A stretch of DNA of 64,000 nucleotides from Hahella sp050299855. GTDB taxonomy: Bacteria; Pseudomonadota; Gammaproteobacteria; Pseudomonadales; Oleiphilaceae. The stretch spans positions 345,966 through 409,965 of the forward strand of contig JBNKWQ010000005.1 in NCBI GenBank assembly GCA_050299855.1, in the 5' to 3' direction. The position numbers and the translations under genes were made by a program. The notes beneath the pieces are model-generated. The model searched no databases, was not told the origin of the DNA, and worked only from the letters and a program-made list of their open reading frames with translations. Position 1 is the first letter of the stretch; each line of letters begins with the position of its first letter. Shown one piece after another: positions 52,774 through 63,961 of this stretch.

Positions 52774-53358
52774 TCAGGAGGAAATCGAGATGCGTTTGAC
52801 CTTTGCAGGATCGATTGCCCGGCGGGGTATATCCAGGGTTAACACACCATCATGCAGCCTGGCCCGAATATCGCTACTGTCGGCATCGTCAGGCAACGCC
52901 AGCGTTCTTTGAAACGCACCATAGCTGCGTTCCATTCGGTAGTATTGTCTGTCTTTACTTTCGTTGGATTCTTCCTTTTGACCACTGATGGTCAGAACAT
53001 CCCCGTTTACTTCGATCGCCAGATCAGACTCCGACATACCGGGGACATCCAGGGTGACCTCATATCCATTGTCATTACCGGACACATCAATCAGCGGGCG
53101 ATAGTCACTTTCCTGAAACGATTCCCTTAACCAGTCACGTCCGGGGGAGGACATACGTAACGACGGAAAGCCGAAAGCGCTAAAGGTGTCGTCAAAGAGA
53201 CGGTCCACTTCCCGATGCAGCCGCATCAGAGAATTTGCGCCGGCGGGCATGGGGGAGGGCTTAGTATCCTGCCGGGCCACTGGCACCTGAGCGGACGTAT
53301 GCGGGTGTACGTCTTCATGCTTAAACCAGTTCCAGGGTTTTATTTTCTCAAGGTTCAT
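52774..53358 (-). CDS. Small heat-shock protein, Hsp20/alpha-crystallin family
   Basis: Encodes 194 residues. I chose the ATG at 53358 because GGAGG lies eight bases upstream; ATGs at 53364 and 53373 are closer to or inside that site. The alpha-crystallin domain (about 85-185) has VTLDVPGMSESDLAIEV, DVLTISGQKEE, GAFQRTLALPDDADS and GVLTLDIPRR. It should bind unfolded proteins in the cytoplasm. Isolated; promoter region holds the repeats at 53622-53705. Confidence 0.93.
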   Translation of the reverse strand: MNLEKIKPWNWFKHEDVHPHTSAQVPVARQDTKPSPMPAGANSLMRLHREVDRLFDDTFSAFGFPSLRMSSPGRDWLRESFQESDYRPLIDVSGNDNGYEVTLDVPGMSESDLAIEVNGDVLTISGQKEESNESKDRQYYRMERSYGAFQRTLALPDDADSSDIRARLHDGVLTLDIPRRAIDPAKVKRISISS

Positions 53359-53706
53359 GCTCATTACCTCCATCTGTGTTGCAAAGCCCGATTTCCCGGG
53401 CGAATGGAAAAATGAATTGTCTTGAAGGTGACGTCTTCATAACCTGTTCCGACATTAAAATATCTAGGGATTCAGGGGGAAATATTCAAGAGGGGGGATT
53501 AATTTTTAATGGAGGGGATGGCCTGGAGTCGTGGCTGGATACTCTAACCCTCAGTTGTTTAACTAAGACTGCAGCACCTCCATCACAGGCTGTTGCAGCC
53601 GGGCGATGGAGATGGCTAGTTCCTATTGATGTCTTGATGGGTACCTATTGATATCTTAATAGCTCCTACGGATGCCTTGAGTACCAATGGATGTCTTGAC
53701 GGAAGC
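53359..53706. other. Intergenic region upstream of hsp20 with imperfect repeats
   Basis: A 348-base space between two leftward genes, containing an imperfect tandem repeat near its right end. A short open frame (53376-53651) on the plus strand shows no coding character. No heat-shock operator (CIRCE) or sigma-32 promoter was seen. Confidence 0.5.
53622..53705. repeat. Imperfect tandem repeat, 19-22 bp units, four copies
   Basis: Units begin at 53622, 53644, 53665 and 53684 with a consensus close to CCTATTGATGTCTTGATGGGTA. Copies have 19-22 bases and several differences. The array ends at the stop of the nitroreductase gene. Confidence 0.75.
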
Positions 53707-54291
53707 CTAAAATCCACCCTGAATGATAATGTCAGAGAGTGGTTTGCGGGCCCGTACCTTGGCATCCCGCTGGGCGTAAGTGTCGTCCACATGGGAAGCG
53801 TCGCCGGCATAACCGATAGCCAATCCGGTCAAAGGCTCCAGTGAGCCCTCAATGCCAAACTCCTGCCGAGCTTTGTCGGGATCTATCCCAATCATCTGGT
53901 GGACCACCATTCCCCGGGCGGTGGCCTCCACCGTCAATAATGCCGAGGCAGCACCGAGATCGTGAGCCGCCGCCTTGTTATCTTTGCCATTGTGTTCGAA
54001 GTTATGCTCCACAACACCTAGGGCAAGCACAGGGGCGTTTTTCGCCCAGGGTTTGTTGCCTTCGACAAGCACGCTGAATACCCGCTCCCACATCTCAGGG
54101 TTGCGCTCTTTCACTCCGACAAGGTAGCGCCATGGCTGGGCATTGTAGGATGACATCGTCCAACGCGCGGCTTCAAAAAGAGCCTTGATATCCGACTCAT
54201 CGACATTGCGGTTGGGATCGAATGCATAGGGGCTTCTGCGCTGGCGCAGGAGATCATGAATAGGGTGGTCAGTGGGGTTGGCGTAGGACAT
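53707..54291 (-). CDS. Nitroreductase-family protein
   Basis: Encodes 194 residues from the ATG at 54291 with GGAG upstream. Family motifs: LLRQRRSPYAFDPN near the start, FEAARWTMSSYNAQPWRYLV, and HDLGAASALLTVEATARGM. FMN is the expected cofactor and an electron donor would be NAD(P)H. The substrate is unknown. Monocistronic. Confidence 0.9.
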   Translation of the reverse strand: MSYANPTDHPIHDLLRQRRSPYAFDPNRNVDESDIKALFEAARWTMSSYNAQPWRYLVGVKERNPEMWERVFSVLVEGNKPWAKNAPVLALGVVEHNFEHNGKDNKAAAHDLGAASALLTVEATARGMVVHQMIGIDPDKARQEFGIEGSLEPLTGLAIGYAGDASHVDDTYAQRDAKVRARKPLSDIIIQGGF

Positions 54292-54498
54292 GAGGCGCTC
54301 CTTGGTGAAATAGATAAGGCCGTCAGACTTAATTGAATGACTCTTCCGTCGCGTATGCACTATCTGCCGGGCTGGATACTAGCTCGATCGAAAACGGAGG
54401 GGACAGCATATAAACCACTGGCCCGGCTTTCAAATAAGAAAGTCGTTTCAGCTTGGGGAAGAATTAGCTTTGATAAGCTGCCCTGGGCTATTTGACGG

Positions 54499-55725
54499 TT
54501 ATCTCACGGCCTGCTGCAGATATTCTTCGGAACCCATCTCCAATAAGCGGCTGCGGGTTCGATCAAATTCAAATACCAGACTGCCATGGGTGTAGAGCTG
54601 TTCGAGCGGCGCAGCAGCCGTCACCAGCAGATTGACCCTGCGGTCATACAATTCATCCACCAGAGCGATGAACCGGCGAGTCTCGTTATCTCTGCGCCCG
54701 AGTACGACTTGCCTTTCGCCGGTCTGTCCAGATCCCTCACTGCCGTCTTCGGTGCCACGGGCCTTAATCTGTTCGTAAGCCCGGCTGCTCAGGTGGGGAA
54801 TATTAACCACAATCACTGTGGTGAACATTTTCCCGATTTCGATGTAGTCCAAATGGCTGCGGGGGCCTTCGCACAGCTGGGAAAATTCAAAGCAAATGAT
54901 ATTCTGCTGCCGTGAAAGGAAAGGGATTTCACGGCCCAGAATGTCGATTGTCGGTGTGTCTTTTGAGTAGCCTCTTTCTGAGAGCGTATTTTCTAAGAAA
55001 GCACCGGAAGTCGGATATGGCTTCGGCAGGTCAAAGCGTTGACTCAAAGACTGTAAAAGCGCTTCAGCCTCAGCGTCATTCTGATAGGTAAAATATATCT
55101 GGCTTGTGTGCAGCCGGCGCTCGCGGTGATCCTGGTTTCCGTCTAAATGAATGGTCTCAGTGTATTTCAGCAGGGCTTCTATGGCCGGTAGAAAACGTGA
55201 GCGCTGCAGCCCATCTCTGTAAAGCTGGGTGGGTTCGATATTGCTGGTGGTAACCAGGGTGACATTGAACTCAAACAGGAACTGCATTAGCCGACCCAGC
55301 AACATGGCGTCGCCGATATCCGTCACAAAGAATTCGTCGAAACATAACACCTGGTATTGTCGGCTCAGGTTTTTTGCTATCTGCCTAAGCGGTTCCTTCT
55401 GCCCGCTCAGCTCTCGTAGTTGCCGGTGTACAGCGGCCATAAAATGATGGAAGTGTTGCCGCAAACAACGGTTAGAGTCCAGACATGAAACGAATAGGTC
55501 CAGTAAAAAAGTTTTACCGCGTCCGACCCTACCCCAAAGATAGAGCCCTTTGACAGGGCTATGCCGGGTTTGTACCAGGGCATATCTGGGGCGCTGCTCC
55601 TGCAGCGCCTGTACTAGCGTATCCAATGCCTGCAGGGCCTTCATCTGGGCGGCATCATGGCTGATAAGTCCCTGATCAACGAGTTGCTGATAGCGGTCAT
55701 TTAGGTTGGAATAGTACGGCTTCAT
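54499..55725 (-). CDS. zapE: AFG1/ZapE-type ATPase
   Basis: Encodes 408 residues. Walker A is WGRVGRGKTFLLDLF and Walker B is VLCFDEFFVTDIGDA, followed by LVTTSNIEPTQLYRDGLQR, a set diagnostic of the family. Family members interact with the division ring and help cells divide in stress, or act as AFG1-type chaperone ATPases. A C-terminal Arg-rich LYDRRVNLLVTAA is conserved. The length is slightly above the usual 370-380. Monocistronic. Confidence 0.9.
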   Translation of the reverse strand: MKPYYSNLNDRYQQLVDQGLISHDAAQMKALQALDTLVQALQEQRPRYALVQTRHSPVKGLYLWGRVGRGKTFLLDLFVSCLDSNRCLRQHFHHFMAAVHRQLRELSGQKEPLRQIAKNLSRQYQVLCFDEFFVTDIGDAMLLGRLMQFLFEFNVTLVTTSNIEPTQLYRDGLQRSRFLPAIEALLKYTETIHLDGNQDHRERRLHTSQIYFTYQNDAEAEALLQSLSQRFDLPKPYPTSGAFLENTLSERGYSKDTPTIDILGREIPFLSRQQNIICFEFSQLCEGPRSHLDYIEIGKMFTTVIVVNIPHLSSRAYEQIKARGTEDGSEGSGQTGERQVVLGRRDNETRRFIALVDELYDRRVNLLVTAAAPLEQLYTHGSLVFEFDRTRSRLLEMGSEEYLQQAVR

Positions 55726-55943
55726 GGAAATTCAGGTAACCCGGGTATTATGGCAGTGCCTAGTGTAATGCATCTGCTGAAAACCGTCTGCGGATCAGGC
55801 AAGACACGGACATGTATCGAAGTAGTAAAGGAGAAACAAGCAAGAAGTATCGGCATCAACCGCCGTCTGGATATGTTAAAGTCGGAGCTTCAGTACACTC
55901 ATGAACTTTCTCATAAGTGCTCCAATTAAGCCTGGTTGGTCAA

Positions 55944-56675
55944 ATGATCGAATCCATACTCCTTACCGCCGCACGCATTCTGACCTTTGATAACGAAACA
56001 CCCATGACCAACGCCACAGGGTTTTTCTTTGAAAGAGGAGATCGGTTGTTTCTGGTGACCAGTCGGCATGTGATGATTGATGAAGCCAGCAAGCATTTTC
56101 CCAACCGGATTGAAATTGAGTTCCATATTGATCCGGTGAATATGTCCAAATCCACCGGCTTCTCCATCCCGTTGTATCACAAGGGAAAAGCTGTGTGGAG
56201 TCAGGGGGAAGACTCCGGCGGCTCCATTGATGTCGCGGTGATTGAGATAAATCGTGCCGCTTTGCCGAAGACGGCTATATACAAAGCCTTCAGCCCAGAG
56301 CATTTGCTTAATTCACTGAGCCAGGTTGGTGTCGGCACTTCATTGTTGGTGGTAGGATTTCCGCTGGGCTTTCAGGACACACTGCACCATATGCCGGTGG
56401 TCAGGCATGCAGTCATCGCCTCTTCTTTTGGCATGAGATTTCAGGGAATGGGATATTTCCTGACCGATGCCAGAACTCATCGTGGCACCAGTGGTGCCCC
56501 TGTGGTAATGCGGATGGAAGGTGCTACGGATTTACGCGGAGAGCTACCCTGGAAGCTCCTGGGGATTCACTCCGCGCGTATCGACATGGATACTCGGGAC
56601 CAGGTAATTGACGAAGTCCTGGGTCTTAACTGTGCATGGTACGCCGATATTCTGCTGACACTGACCGACAAATAA
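55944..56675 (+). CDS. Cytoplasmic trypsin-like serine peptidase
   Basis: Encodes 243 residues. His in LVTSRHVMIDE, Asp in GGSIDVAVIEI and Ser in THRGTSGAPVVM form a chymotrypsin-fold triad. There is no signal peptide and no PDZ domain, so it is not a DegP-type periplasmic protease. Similar cytoplasmic trypsin-like domains occur beside defence effectors, but no partner gene is adjacent. Start at the ATG at 55944; an upstream start at 55917 adds nothing conserved. Confidence 0.75.
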   Translation: MIESILLTAARILTFDNETPMTNATGFFFERGDRLFLVTSRHVMIDEASKHFPNRIEIEFHIDPVNMSKSTGFSIPLYHKGKAVWSQGEDSGGSIDVAVIEINRAALPKTAIYKAFSPEHLLNSLSQVGVGTSLLVVGFPLGFQDTLHHMPVVRHAVIASSFGMRFQGMGYFLTDARTHRGTSGAPVVMRMEGATDLRGELPWKLLGIHSARIDMDTRDQVIDEVLGLNCAWYADILLTLTDK

Positions 56676-56737
56676 TAAATGCTGGTTTTTTTCTGTCTCG
56701 GCCTGTCTCGCCCTGCCTTGTAAAGGAAGACAGAGAA

Positions 56738-57745
56738 TCAGCTTGAGGAGGGGGTACCGGAAAGATCAGTGGATGCATTTACCGGTAGCTCTGGTACATC
56801 TGCCGACATCTTTTTAACGAAAGACAGCCTCGCCAGGATGCCGATGAATGCCACGGCGAAGGCCAGCCGGGCCCATAGCACACCGGAAAGGTCAGCACCC
56901 AGAAGCACCACCAGCATAGTATCCTCAATCACACTGTGACAAATCCCGAGAAAGCCCAAGGTCAGGAATATATCCCGTGGGCTGATCCGTCCTGAGCGGG
57001 CTTCCTGGATCAGCAGGCCAGCACCAAATGACAGGCCCAGTACCGTACCGATGACGGTAACATTGGAGGCAGACTTCCCGATACCTAGCAAACGCAGCAC
57101 AGGGAACAACAATGCGTGGATAAAACGCTCAATTCCCAGAAAGCGCAGTACTCTCAATAATCCGAGCAGGCTAAGAATAATGGGGAATATCATTAGCAGA
57201 GTCTGTCCCTGATCCAAAGCCCAGGCAGCGAAGCTGGTATCCAGGGAGCCGGCCGGGTGCCACAGCATTGCGCTGGGTGTTTGTAAAAGATCAAAACTGC
57301 TGTAAATGAGGTTCAGTATAAAGCCCAGTAGAAAAGCGCCACCGATGCGAATCGTTAGCGTAGCGCGCCAGTTAACACCGATCGTTTTTGCAACGGCTCC
57401 CTCTATCGGCAGAGCGTGTGCCATCAGCATGAGGCACCCGAGCACCGTCACCTGTGCGACCGTCAATGGCTCCTGCGTTGCGATATTGAAAAACACCAGC
57501 ATGCCGGTATACATGTTGGTCAGCATTGTTGCGGCCCAGACCAGTCCCATCGTTTCCGGCAAACCCAGCAATTGCATCACCGGCGCAAGAACCTGCGCCA
57601 GAATTGCTGTGCCGCCGAGCATATCCAGAACCTTCACCACGAGAAGTGCAGGCACCATCACCTTGATCAACGTCCAATAAACCCTGGAAGTCTCTTTCAC
57701 CAGTAGAACGCATTCCAGACTAAGTTTTCTTAATACCGCATTCAT
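56738..57745 (-). CDS. Gate-domain (nucleoside-recognition) membrane protein
   Basis: Encodes 335 residues from the ATG at 57745 with AAGGA upstream. Eight or so hydrophobic helices occur in two similar halves, each a Gate domain; VLGLSFGAGLLIQEARSGRI and LGFLGICHSVIEDTMLVVLL are conserved blocks. Family members are found with transporters or in sporulation loci; the substrate is unknown. Divergent from an Lrp-type gene that may regulate it. Confidence 0.8.
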   Translation of the reverse strand: MNAVLRKLSLECVLLVKETSRVYWTLIKVMVPALLVVKVLDMLGGTAILAQVLAPVMQLLGLPETMGLVWAATMLTNMYTGMLVFFNIATQEPLTVAQVTVLGCLMLMAHALPIEGAVAKTIGVNWRATLTIRIGGAFLLGFILNLIYSSFDLLQTPSAMLWHPAGSLDTSFAAWALDQGQTLLMIFPIILSLLGLLRVLRFLGIERFIHALLFPVLRLLGIGKSASNVTVIGTVLGLSFGAGLLIQEARSGRISPRDIFLTLGFLGICHSVIEDTMLVVLLGADLSGVLWARLAFAVAFIGILARLSFVKKMSADVPELPVNASTDLSGTPSSS

Positions 57746-57986
57746 TCCTTGCTTCCTTTTTTCCCGGTTCCGGGCATCTATTATGGGCTCTAGACAGTAA
57801 GCCAAGCTCTGGACCGCTGGCACCGGCATCGTAGAGTGAGGCTGAAAACGTAATGTGACCAACTGGATGACTATTTTAAGGGCGTGGGGAATAATAATTT
57901 CTATTAAATGCGCAATTTGTTTGTCAAAAATTTGTTATTTGATGCTATTTTGAAATTAAATTAATAAAACCGAATTTAGGCAAGCC

Positions 57987-58448
57987 ATGCTGGACCGTAT
58001 AGACCGCCGTATACTTAATCAATTGCAACAGGATTGCAGCCTCACCAACCTGCAACTGGCTGAGCAGATCGGACTGTCTCCGCCCGCCTGTCTTAAGCGT
58101 GTGAAGCGTCTTTCAGACAACGGCTATATCGAGAAAAAAGTGGCTCTGCTGAACCCTGATAGTTTTGGACCGTCCCTGCACATGGTGGTGGAAGTGGTGA
58201 TGGATAACGACCAGCGCCGGGTAAACCAGGAGTTCGTCCGTCGTGTGCAGGCCTCACCGGAAGTCAAGCAATGCTACAAAGTGACGGGAGAAGTGGACTT
58301 CGTGTTGATCGTGATGGTGCCCAACATGCCGGCCTATGAAGCTTTCTGTGACCGCGTGTTATATGACGACCCCAACATGAGGAAATTCCGCACCCTGATT
58401 TCGTTAAGCCGGGAGAAATTTGAAACGGCAATTGATGTTGGGGATTAG
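57987..58448 (+). CDS. Lrp/AsnC-family transcriptional regulator
   Basis: Encodes 153 residues. The N-terminal helix-turn-helix includes TNLQLAEQIGLSPPACLKRV, and the C-terminal ligand-binding domain has CYKVTGEVDFVLIVMV. The family senses amino acids and forms octamers. Divergent from the Gate-domain membrane gene, across a 241-base AT-rich space that is a likely operator. AT-rich half-sites are present but no clear repeat. Confidence 0.92.
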   Translation: MLDRIDRRILNQLQQDCSLTNLQLAEQIGLSPPACLKRVKRLSDNGYIEKKVALLNPDSFGPSLHMVVEVVMDNDQRRVNQEFVRRVQASPEVKQCYKVTGEVDFVLIVMVPNMPAYEAFCDRVLYDDPNMRKFRTLISLSREKFETAIDVGD

Positions 58449-58489
58449 GGAGTACGCGCCCCACAAATCTCACCTGACTGTTAAAACCT

Positions 58490-58525
58490 ATCGTAACGAT
58501 CAATAAGCTAAATTGGTCAATTTAG
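58490..58525. promoter_or_regulatory. Two palindromes upstream of katG
   Basis: ATCGTAACGAT (58490-58500) is a five-base palindrome around A. CTAAATTG/CAATTTAG (58508-58525) are perfect eight-base arms separated by GT. Both lie 65-100 bases before the katG start. They are candidate operators, for example of a peroxide-responsive regulator, but do not match OxyR or PerR consensus sites I know. Confidence 0.55.
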
Positions 58526-58590
58526 TATCGCCCGCACTATAACTGAGTTGCTGGAAGTAACTTATGAAGTGCACGATAGGAGATAACGCC

Positions 58591-60768
<2,178 letters not shown>

Positions 60769-61231
60769 AATCGGTGCCTAGCGCTATAGAAACATAGCGC
60801 AGTAGGAAACGAAGCTGATCTGTTTAACCTGGGAAGGTGGAAACAGGTCGGCTTTTTTTATCTTCTAAACTACGAATAGATATAGCAGCAGCAAAGTGTC
60901 AGAGCGGAAATTGGCTGATAGCGTGTATTTCTAATGTGGATCTGATAAACGCCGCTCAGCAGGATCGGTATCAGACAGTGATGTTCTGGTCCAGGTAGCG
61001 TTGCTTCTTTACTTCAAAGACTCGGCTCAATGGATAGTATTCTGTATAACTTTTACCTGATCGAAATACTGACCTAAAGTCGGTAGGTTGTCGCACTTTT
61101 AACCATTTAAGTTGATTAAGATAAATTTTCTAAAATTCCATTTAGCGTTGTTGGGGCCAAATAGAATATTAGAAACCGCAGGCGCTTATTTGGTTATAAC
61201 CAAAGGAATTTTCTAAAAGGTCAGGGAGCGA
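60769..61231. other. Intergenic region between katG and the toxin-like gene
   Basis: Contains a small hairpin (GCGCTAT/ATAGCGC, 60781-60801), the katG terminator and a further 370 AT-rich bases with nothing recognised. Confidence 0.5.
60812..60861 (+). terminator. Rho-independent terminator after katG
   Basis: Arms near 60812-60825 (AGCTGATCTGTTT) and 60841-60853 (AAACAGGTCGGCT) pair with few mismatches, followed by seven T. It is 45 bases after the katG stop. Confidence 0.8.
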
Positions 61232-62302
61232 ATGACGGATCTCTACATTGCCAAGCGTGGCGAACTTATCCAATTTATCGGACAAGACCTACACACTCCA
61301 AAACCCATGACATCGCAACAGCGAATCGACTATGTTATGGCGTTCAACGAGGATCTGGGGAAAGGGGCCACCGTGCCGCAGAACAATCTGATACTTCTGA
61401 ACCCGGATATTCGCAAACACAAATCCCTGAATGATGAGTATCAAGTACTCCGAAAGGAATTCCGGTCGTTGCCGGACAGCACATTCAATGGTATCGCGGA
61501 ACTCGGTGGGGACCAGACAGTCATCATGCTTCAGGCAATCACCGATTTCCTGAACGACCAGAACTGGTACAGCCATGCCGGTGATCTGAACGGTTTCAGC
61601 GGCGCGGCAGTGGGTGCCGTCACCGACCGCACCAGCAAATTTGTGGACACCCTCAGGAACATCGAGCGTCTGCTTGAGCAATATGGCAAAGCGCCCAGCC
61701 TGGAAAAAGCCCGCGTCAAGGCGCAGGTCAGGCAGGCCTATGAATCGCTTAACCAACGCTTCGGCAATATCCTGGGCAAATACTTCGCCAGAGCCAAAGC
61801 CAATTATGCCCACCATCCGGTATTCAGCCCCCGGCGCGCCATGAAACTGGCCAACCAGGGACGCTACATGACCCTCACCGGCACCGCCCGAGGTATGCAG
61901 ATCATGTCCGGGATGAAGGCGCTGAACTATGTCGGTAAAGGGATGATCGCATTGGATCTTGGGTTTCGGGCCAGGAATATCTATCGGGCTGATAATCATC
62001 TACGGCAGACAGTTATAGAAGCTGCTGGATTAGGAGGCTCATTTGTAGTTGGATATATTGGCGGAGGTGTTGCGATAGGGCTTGCTTTAGGTCCAGTTGG
62101 TTGGCTCATCGCTATTGTTCTGATTGGGGCTACGGCGGTAGTCGCAGATTATACCGGGAGGTGGATTGCGGGTTCAGGATATGACTTTGTAGATACACAA
62201 TTTCATCCTCTACCCGGAATTCGCCGCCGCTCACGGCGGCTAGCCTGGTATCCCGTATTCGGCCCTTGTTCAGGTTCAGGGGACATCCATCCACTGACAT
62301 AA
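61232..62302 (+). CDS. Candidate membrane-active toxin with C-terminal glycine-rich helices
   Basis: Encodes 356 residues. The first 60 residues have an YIAKRGELIQFIG start that recalls LysM-linked secreted effectors but lacks the usual conserved LysM core. A central helical part is followed by a hydrophobic Gly/Ala-rich segment (residues 264-316) with GGSFVVGYIGGGVAIGLALG and WLIAIVLIGATAVVADYTG, which looks like a hairpin pore. No family is recognised. The last 26 residues are Arg-rich and probably foreign: a short inverted GGGGACA/TGTCCCC pair (62279-62334) lies around the ORF end, next to the IS element. The C-terminus may have been truncated, removing an adjacent immunity gene. Confidence 0.55.
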   Translation: MTDLYIAKRGELIQFIGQDLHTPKPMTSQQRIDYVMAFNEDLGKGATVPQNNLILLNPDIRKHKSLNDEYQVLRKEFRSLPDSTFNGIAELGGDQTVIMLQAITDFLNDQNWYSHAGDLNGFSGAAVGAVTDRTSKFVDTLRNIERLLEQYGKAPSLEKARVKAQVRQAYESLNQRFGNILGKYFARAKANYAHHPVFSPRRAMKLANQGRYMTLTGTARGMQIMSGMKALNYVGKGMIALDLGFRARNIYRADNHLRQTVIEAAGLGGSFVVGYIGGGVAIGLALGPVGWLIAIVLIGATAVVADYTGRWIAGSGYDFVDTQFHPLPGIRRRSRRLAWYPVFGPCSGSGDIHPLT

Positions 62303-62402
62303 CAAGCCAAGCTTTCTAGACGGAAGCTGTCCCCCTGTGTCAGGATAGTTGTCACCCCTGTTAATTCTTAAAAATAGATCAGGGAGCGGCAAAGAATGAG
62401 AA

Positions 62403-62903
62403 ATGCCCAAGTATTCCGTTGACCGAAAAGAAGCCATTTTGAAGAAGATGTTGCCACCATACAACATGACCGTAGCAGTGCTGGCAAGACAAGAAAGTAT
62501 CTCGGAGCAAACACTGTATAATTGGCGCTTTCAAGCCAGAGAGAAAGGCCAGCCAGTGCCAGGAAAGAAAGTAACGACAGAGGATTGGTCCGCGGAGACC
62601 AAGCTGGCTGTGGTGATTGAAACAGCAACGTTGTCAGAATCTGAACTGAGTGAGTATTGCCGGAAGAAAGGATTGTATCCGGATCAGATAAAGCGTTGGA
62701 AGCAAGCGAGTTTACGAGGATTTCAGCGCAGTGATGAACAGAATAAGGCGATCAAGCAGCAGGCGAAGTCGGATAAGACTGAAATCAGCAAGCTGAAGAA
62801 AGAGCTACGCATCAAGGAAAAGGCACTGGCGGAAACGGCTGCGCTGTTGGTACTGCGAAAAAAGTTCGATGCGCTTTGGGAAGAAGACAACGAGGAGAAC
62901 TAA
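62403..62903 (+). CDS. IS3-family transposase OrfA
   Basis: Encodes 166 residues. Two helix-turn-helix-like segments (MTVAVLARQESISEQTLYNW and LSESELSEYCRKKGLYPDQI) and a leucine-rich helix at the end suit the DNA-binding subunit of IS3 elements. It is longer than most OrfA proteins. It overlaps OrfB in the minus-one frame with a slippery A6G at 62858-62864, so a fused OrfAB can be made. Confidence 0.92.
   Translation: MPKYSVDRKEAILKKMLPPYNMTVAVLARQESISEQTLYNWRFQAREKGQPVPGKKVTTEDWSAETKLAVVIETATLSESELSEYCRKKGLYPDQIKRWKQASLRGFQRSDEQNKAIKQQAKSDKTEISKLKKELRIKEKALAETAALLVLRKKFDALWEEDNEEN
62858..62864 (+). other. Programmed minus-one frameshift site A-AAA-AAG
   Basis: In the OrfA frame the codons are CGA AAA AAG, giving the heptamer A AAA AAG. 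After slippage the minus-one frame is open into OrfB. This heptamer is a known efficient site in IS3 elements and dnaX. Confidence 0.85.
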
Positions 62904-63961
62904 CCTCGCACTCAAAGCGTATGAATCTGGTGGAATGGTTGCAGGAGGCGCGTCGTGCAGGGGCCTCGTTGAAGCGAGCCTGTGAGGAAATTGACCTGAA
63001 TATGCGAACCTATAAGCGTTGGCGCAAGGGTGGCATAGTCCAAGCGGATAAGCGACCAACTGCAGCACGCCCAGAGCCAAGCAATAAGTTGAGTGAGGAA
63101 GAGCATCAGGCGATTCTGAAGGTGTGTAATGAGCCCGCTTTTGCGCAGCTCCCACCGACGCAAATCGTCCCCGCACTGTTGGATGAAGGCCGCTATTTGG
63201 GTTCTGAGGCGAGTTACTACCGGGTACTCCGAATGCACGGCCAACTATTTCATCGAGGCCGCAGTCAGGTCTCAAAGGTGCGTGTAAGACCGCGCAGCCA
63301 TACTGCGGCAGGTCCCAATGAAGTGTGGTCATGGGACGTGACTTATTTAGCGAGTCAGCTAAGGGGCCGGTTTTACTACTTGTATATGTTTGAAGACATA
63401 TACAGCCGAAAGATCGTGGGTTATGAAGTGCATGAGAGGGAATGTGGCGAACTGGCAGCACAATTAGTGCAACGTTGTCAGCTCAAGGAACAATGCGTGG
63501 GCAAGGCCCTGGTATTGCATTCGGACAACGGAGCGGCCATGAAGTCACAAACGCTGAAAGCGAAGTTGGAAGAGCTTAGTGTATTGTCGTCGTATAGTCG
63601 CCCCAGTGTGAGCAACGACAATCCGTTTTCCGAGGCTTTGTTCCGAACCCTGAAATACCGACCGCAGTGGCCATCTGCTGGCTTTAAAAGCTTAGAAGAG
63701 GCAAGGGATTGGGTGCAGCGTTTTGTGCAGTGGTATAACCATGAGCACAAACACAGCAAGCTGAACTTTGTCACACCGGTGGAACGACATACACAGCAAG
63801 ATGCGAAGATTCTAGCGAAACGAAAACAGGTTCTGGAGGCTGCCAAGGCAGCAAAACCGAGTCGATGGTCTCAGGCGGTCAGGAATTGTGAACCGGTTGG
63901 ACCGACGACCTTGAATCCGGAAAAAGCCATGCTATCGACAGAGCAAAAGGACGCAGCATAA
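62876..63961 (+). CDS. IS3-family transposase OrfB, integrase catalytic domain
   Basis: Encodes 361 residues from a nominal TTG, or is made as the tail of OrfAB. The DDE residues are Asp in VWSWDVTYLAS, Asp in LHSDNGAAM and Glu in NPFSEALFRTLKYRP, with the usual 35-residue gap between the last two. It cuts and joins the element ends. The gene is intact and ends 36 bases before the right inverted repeat end. Probably active. Confidence 0.95.
   Translation: MGRRQRGELTSHSKRMNLVEWLQEARRAGASLKRACEEIDLNMRTYKRWRKGGIVQADKRPTAARPEPSNKLSEEEHQAILKVCNEPAFAQLPPTQIVPALLDEGRYLGSEASYYRVLRMHGQLFHRGRSQVSKVRVRPRSHTAAGPNEVWSWDVTYLASQLRGRFYYLYMFEDIYSRKIVGYEVHERECGELAAQLVQRCQLKEQCVGKALVLHSDNGAAMKSQTLKAKLEELSVLSSYSRPSVSNDNPFSEALFRTLKYRPQWPSAGFKSLEEARDWVQRFVQWYNHEHKHSKLNFVTPVERHTQQDAKILAKRKQVLEAAKAAKPSRWSQAVRNCEPVGPTTLNPEKAMLSTEQKDAA

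Noticed and set aside
53376..53651. Plus-strand open frame of 91 codons
   Set aside because: It runs through the hsp20 promoter side and the repeats, and the protein has no coherent features.
55944..56675. DegP/HtrA periplasmic protease
   Set aside because: There is no signal peptide and no PDZ domain.
61232..61420. LysM domain in the toxin-like protein
   Set aside because: The start resembles one loosely, but the conserved core residues could not be placed with confidence.
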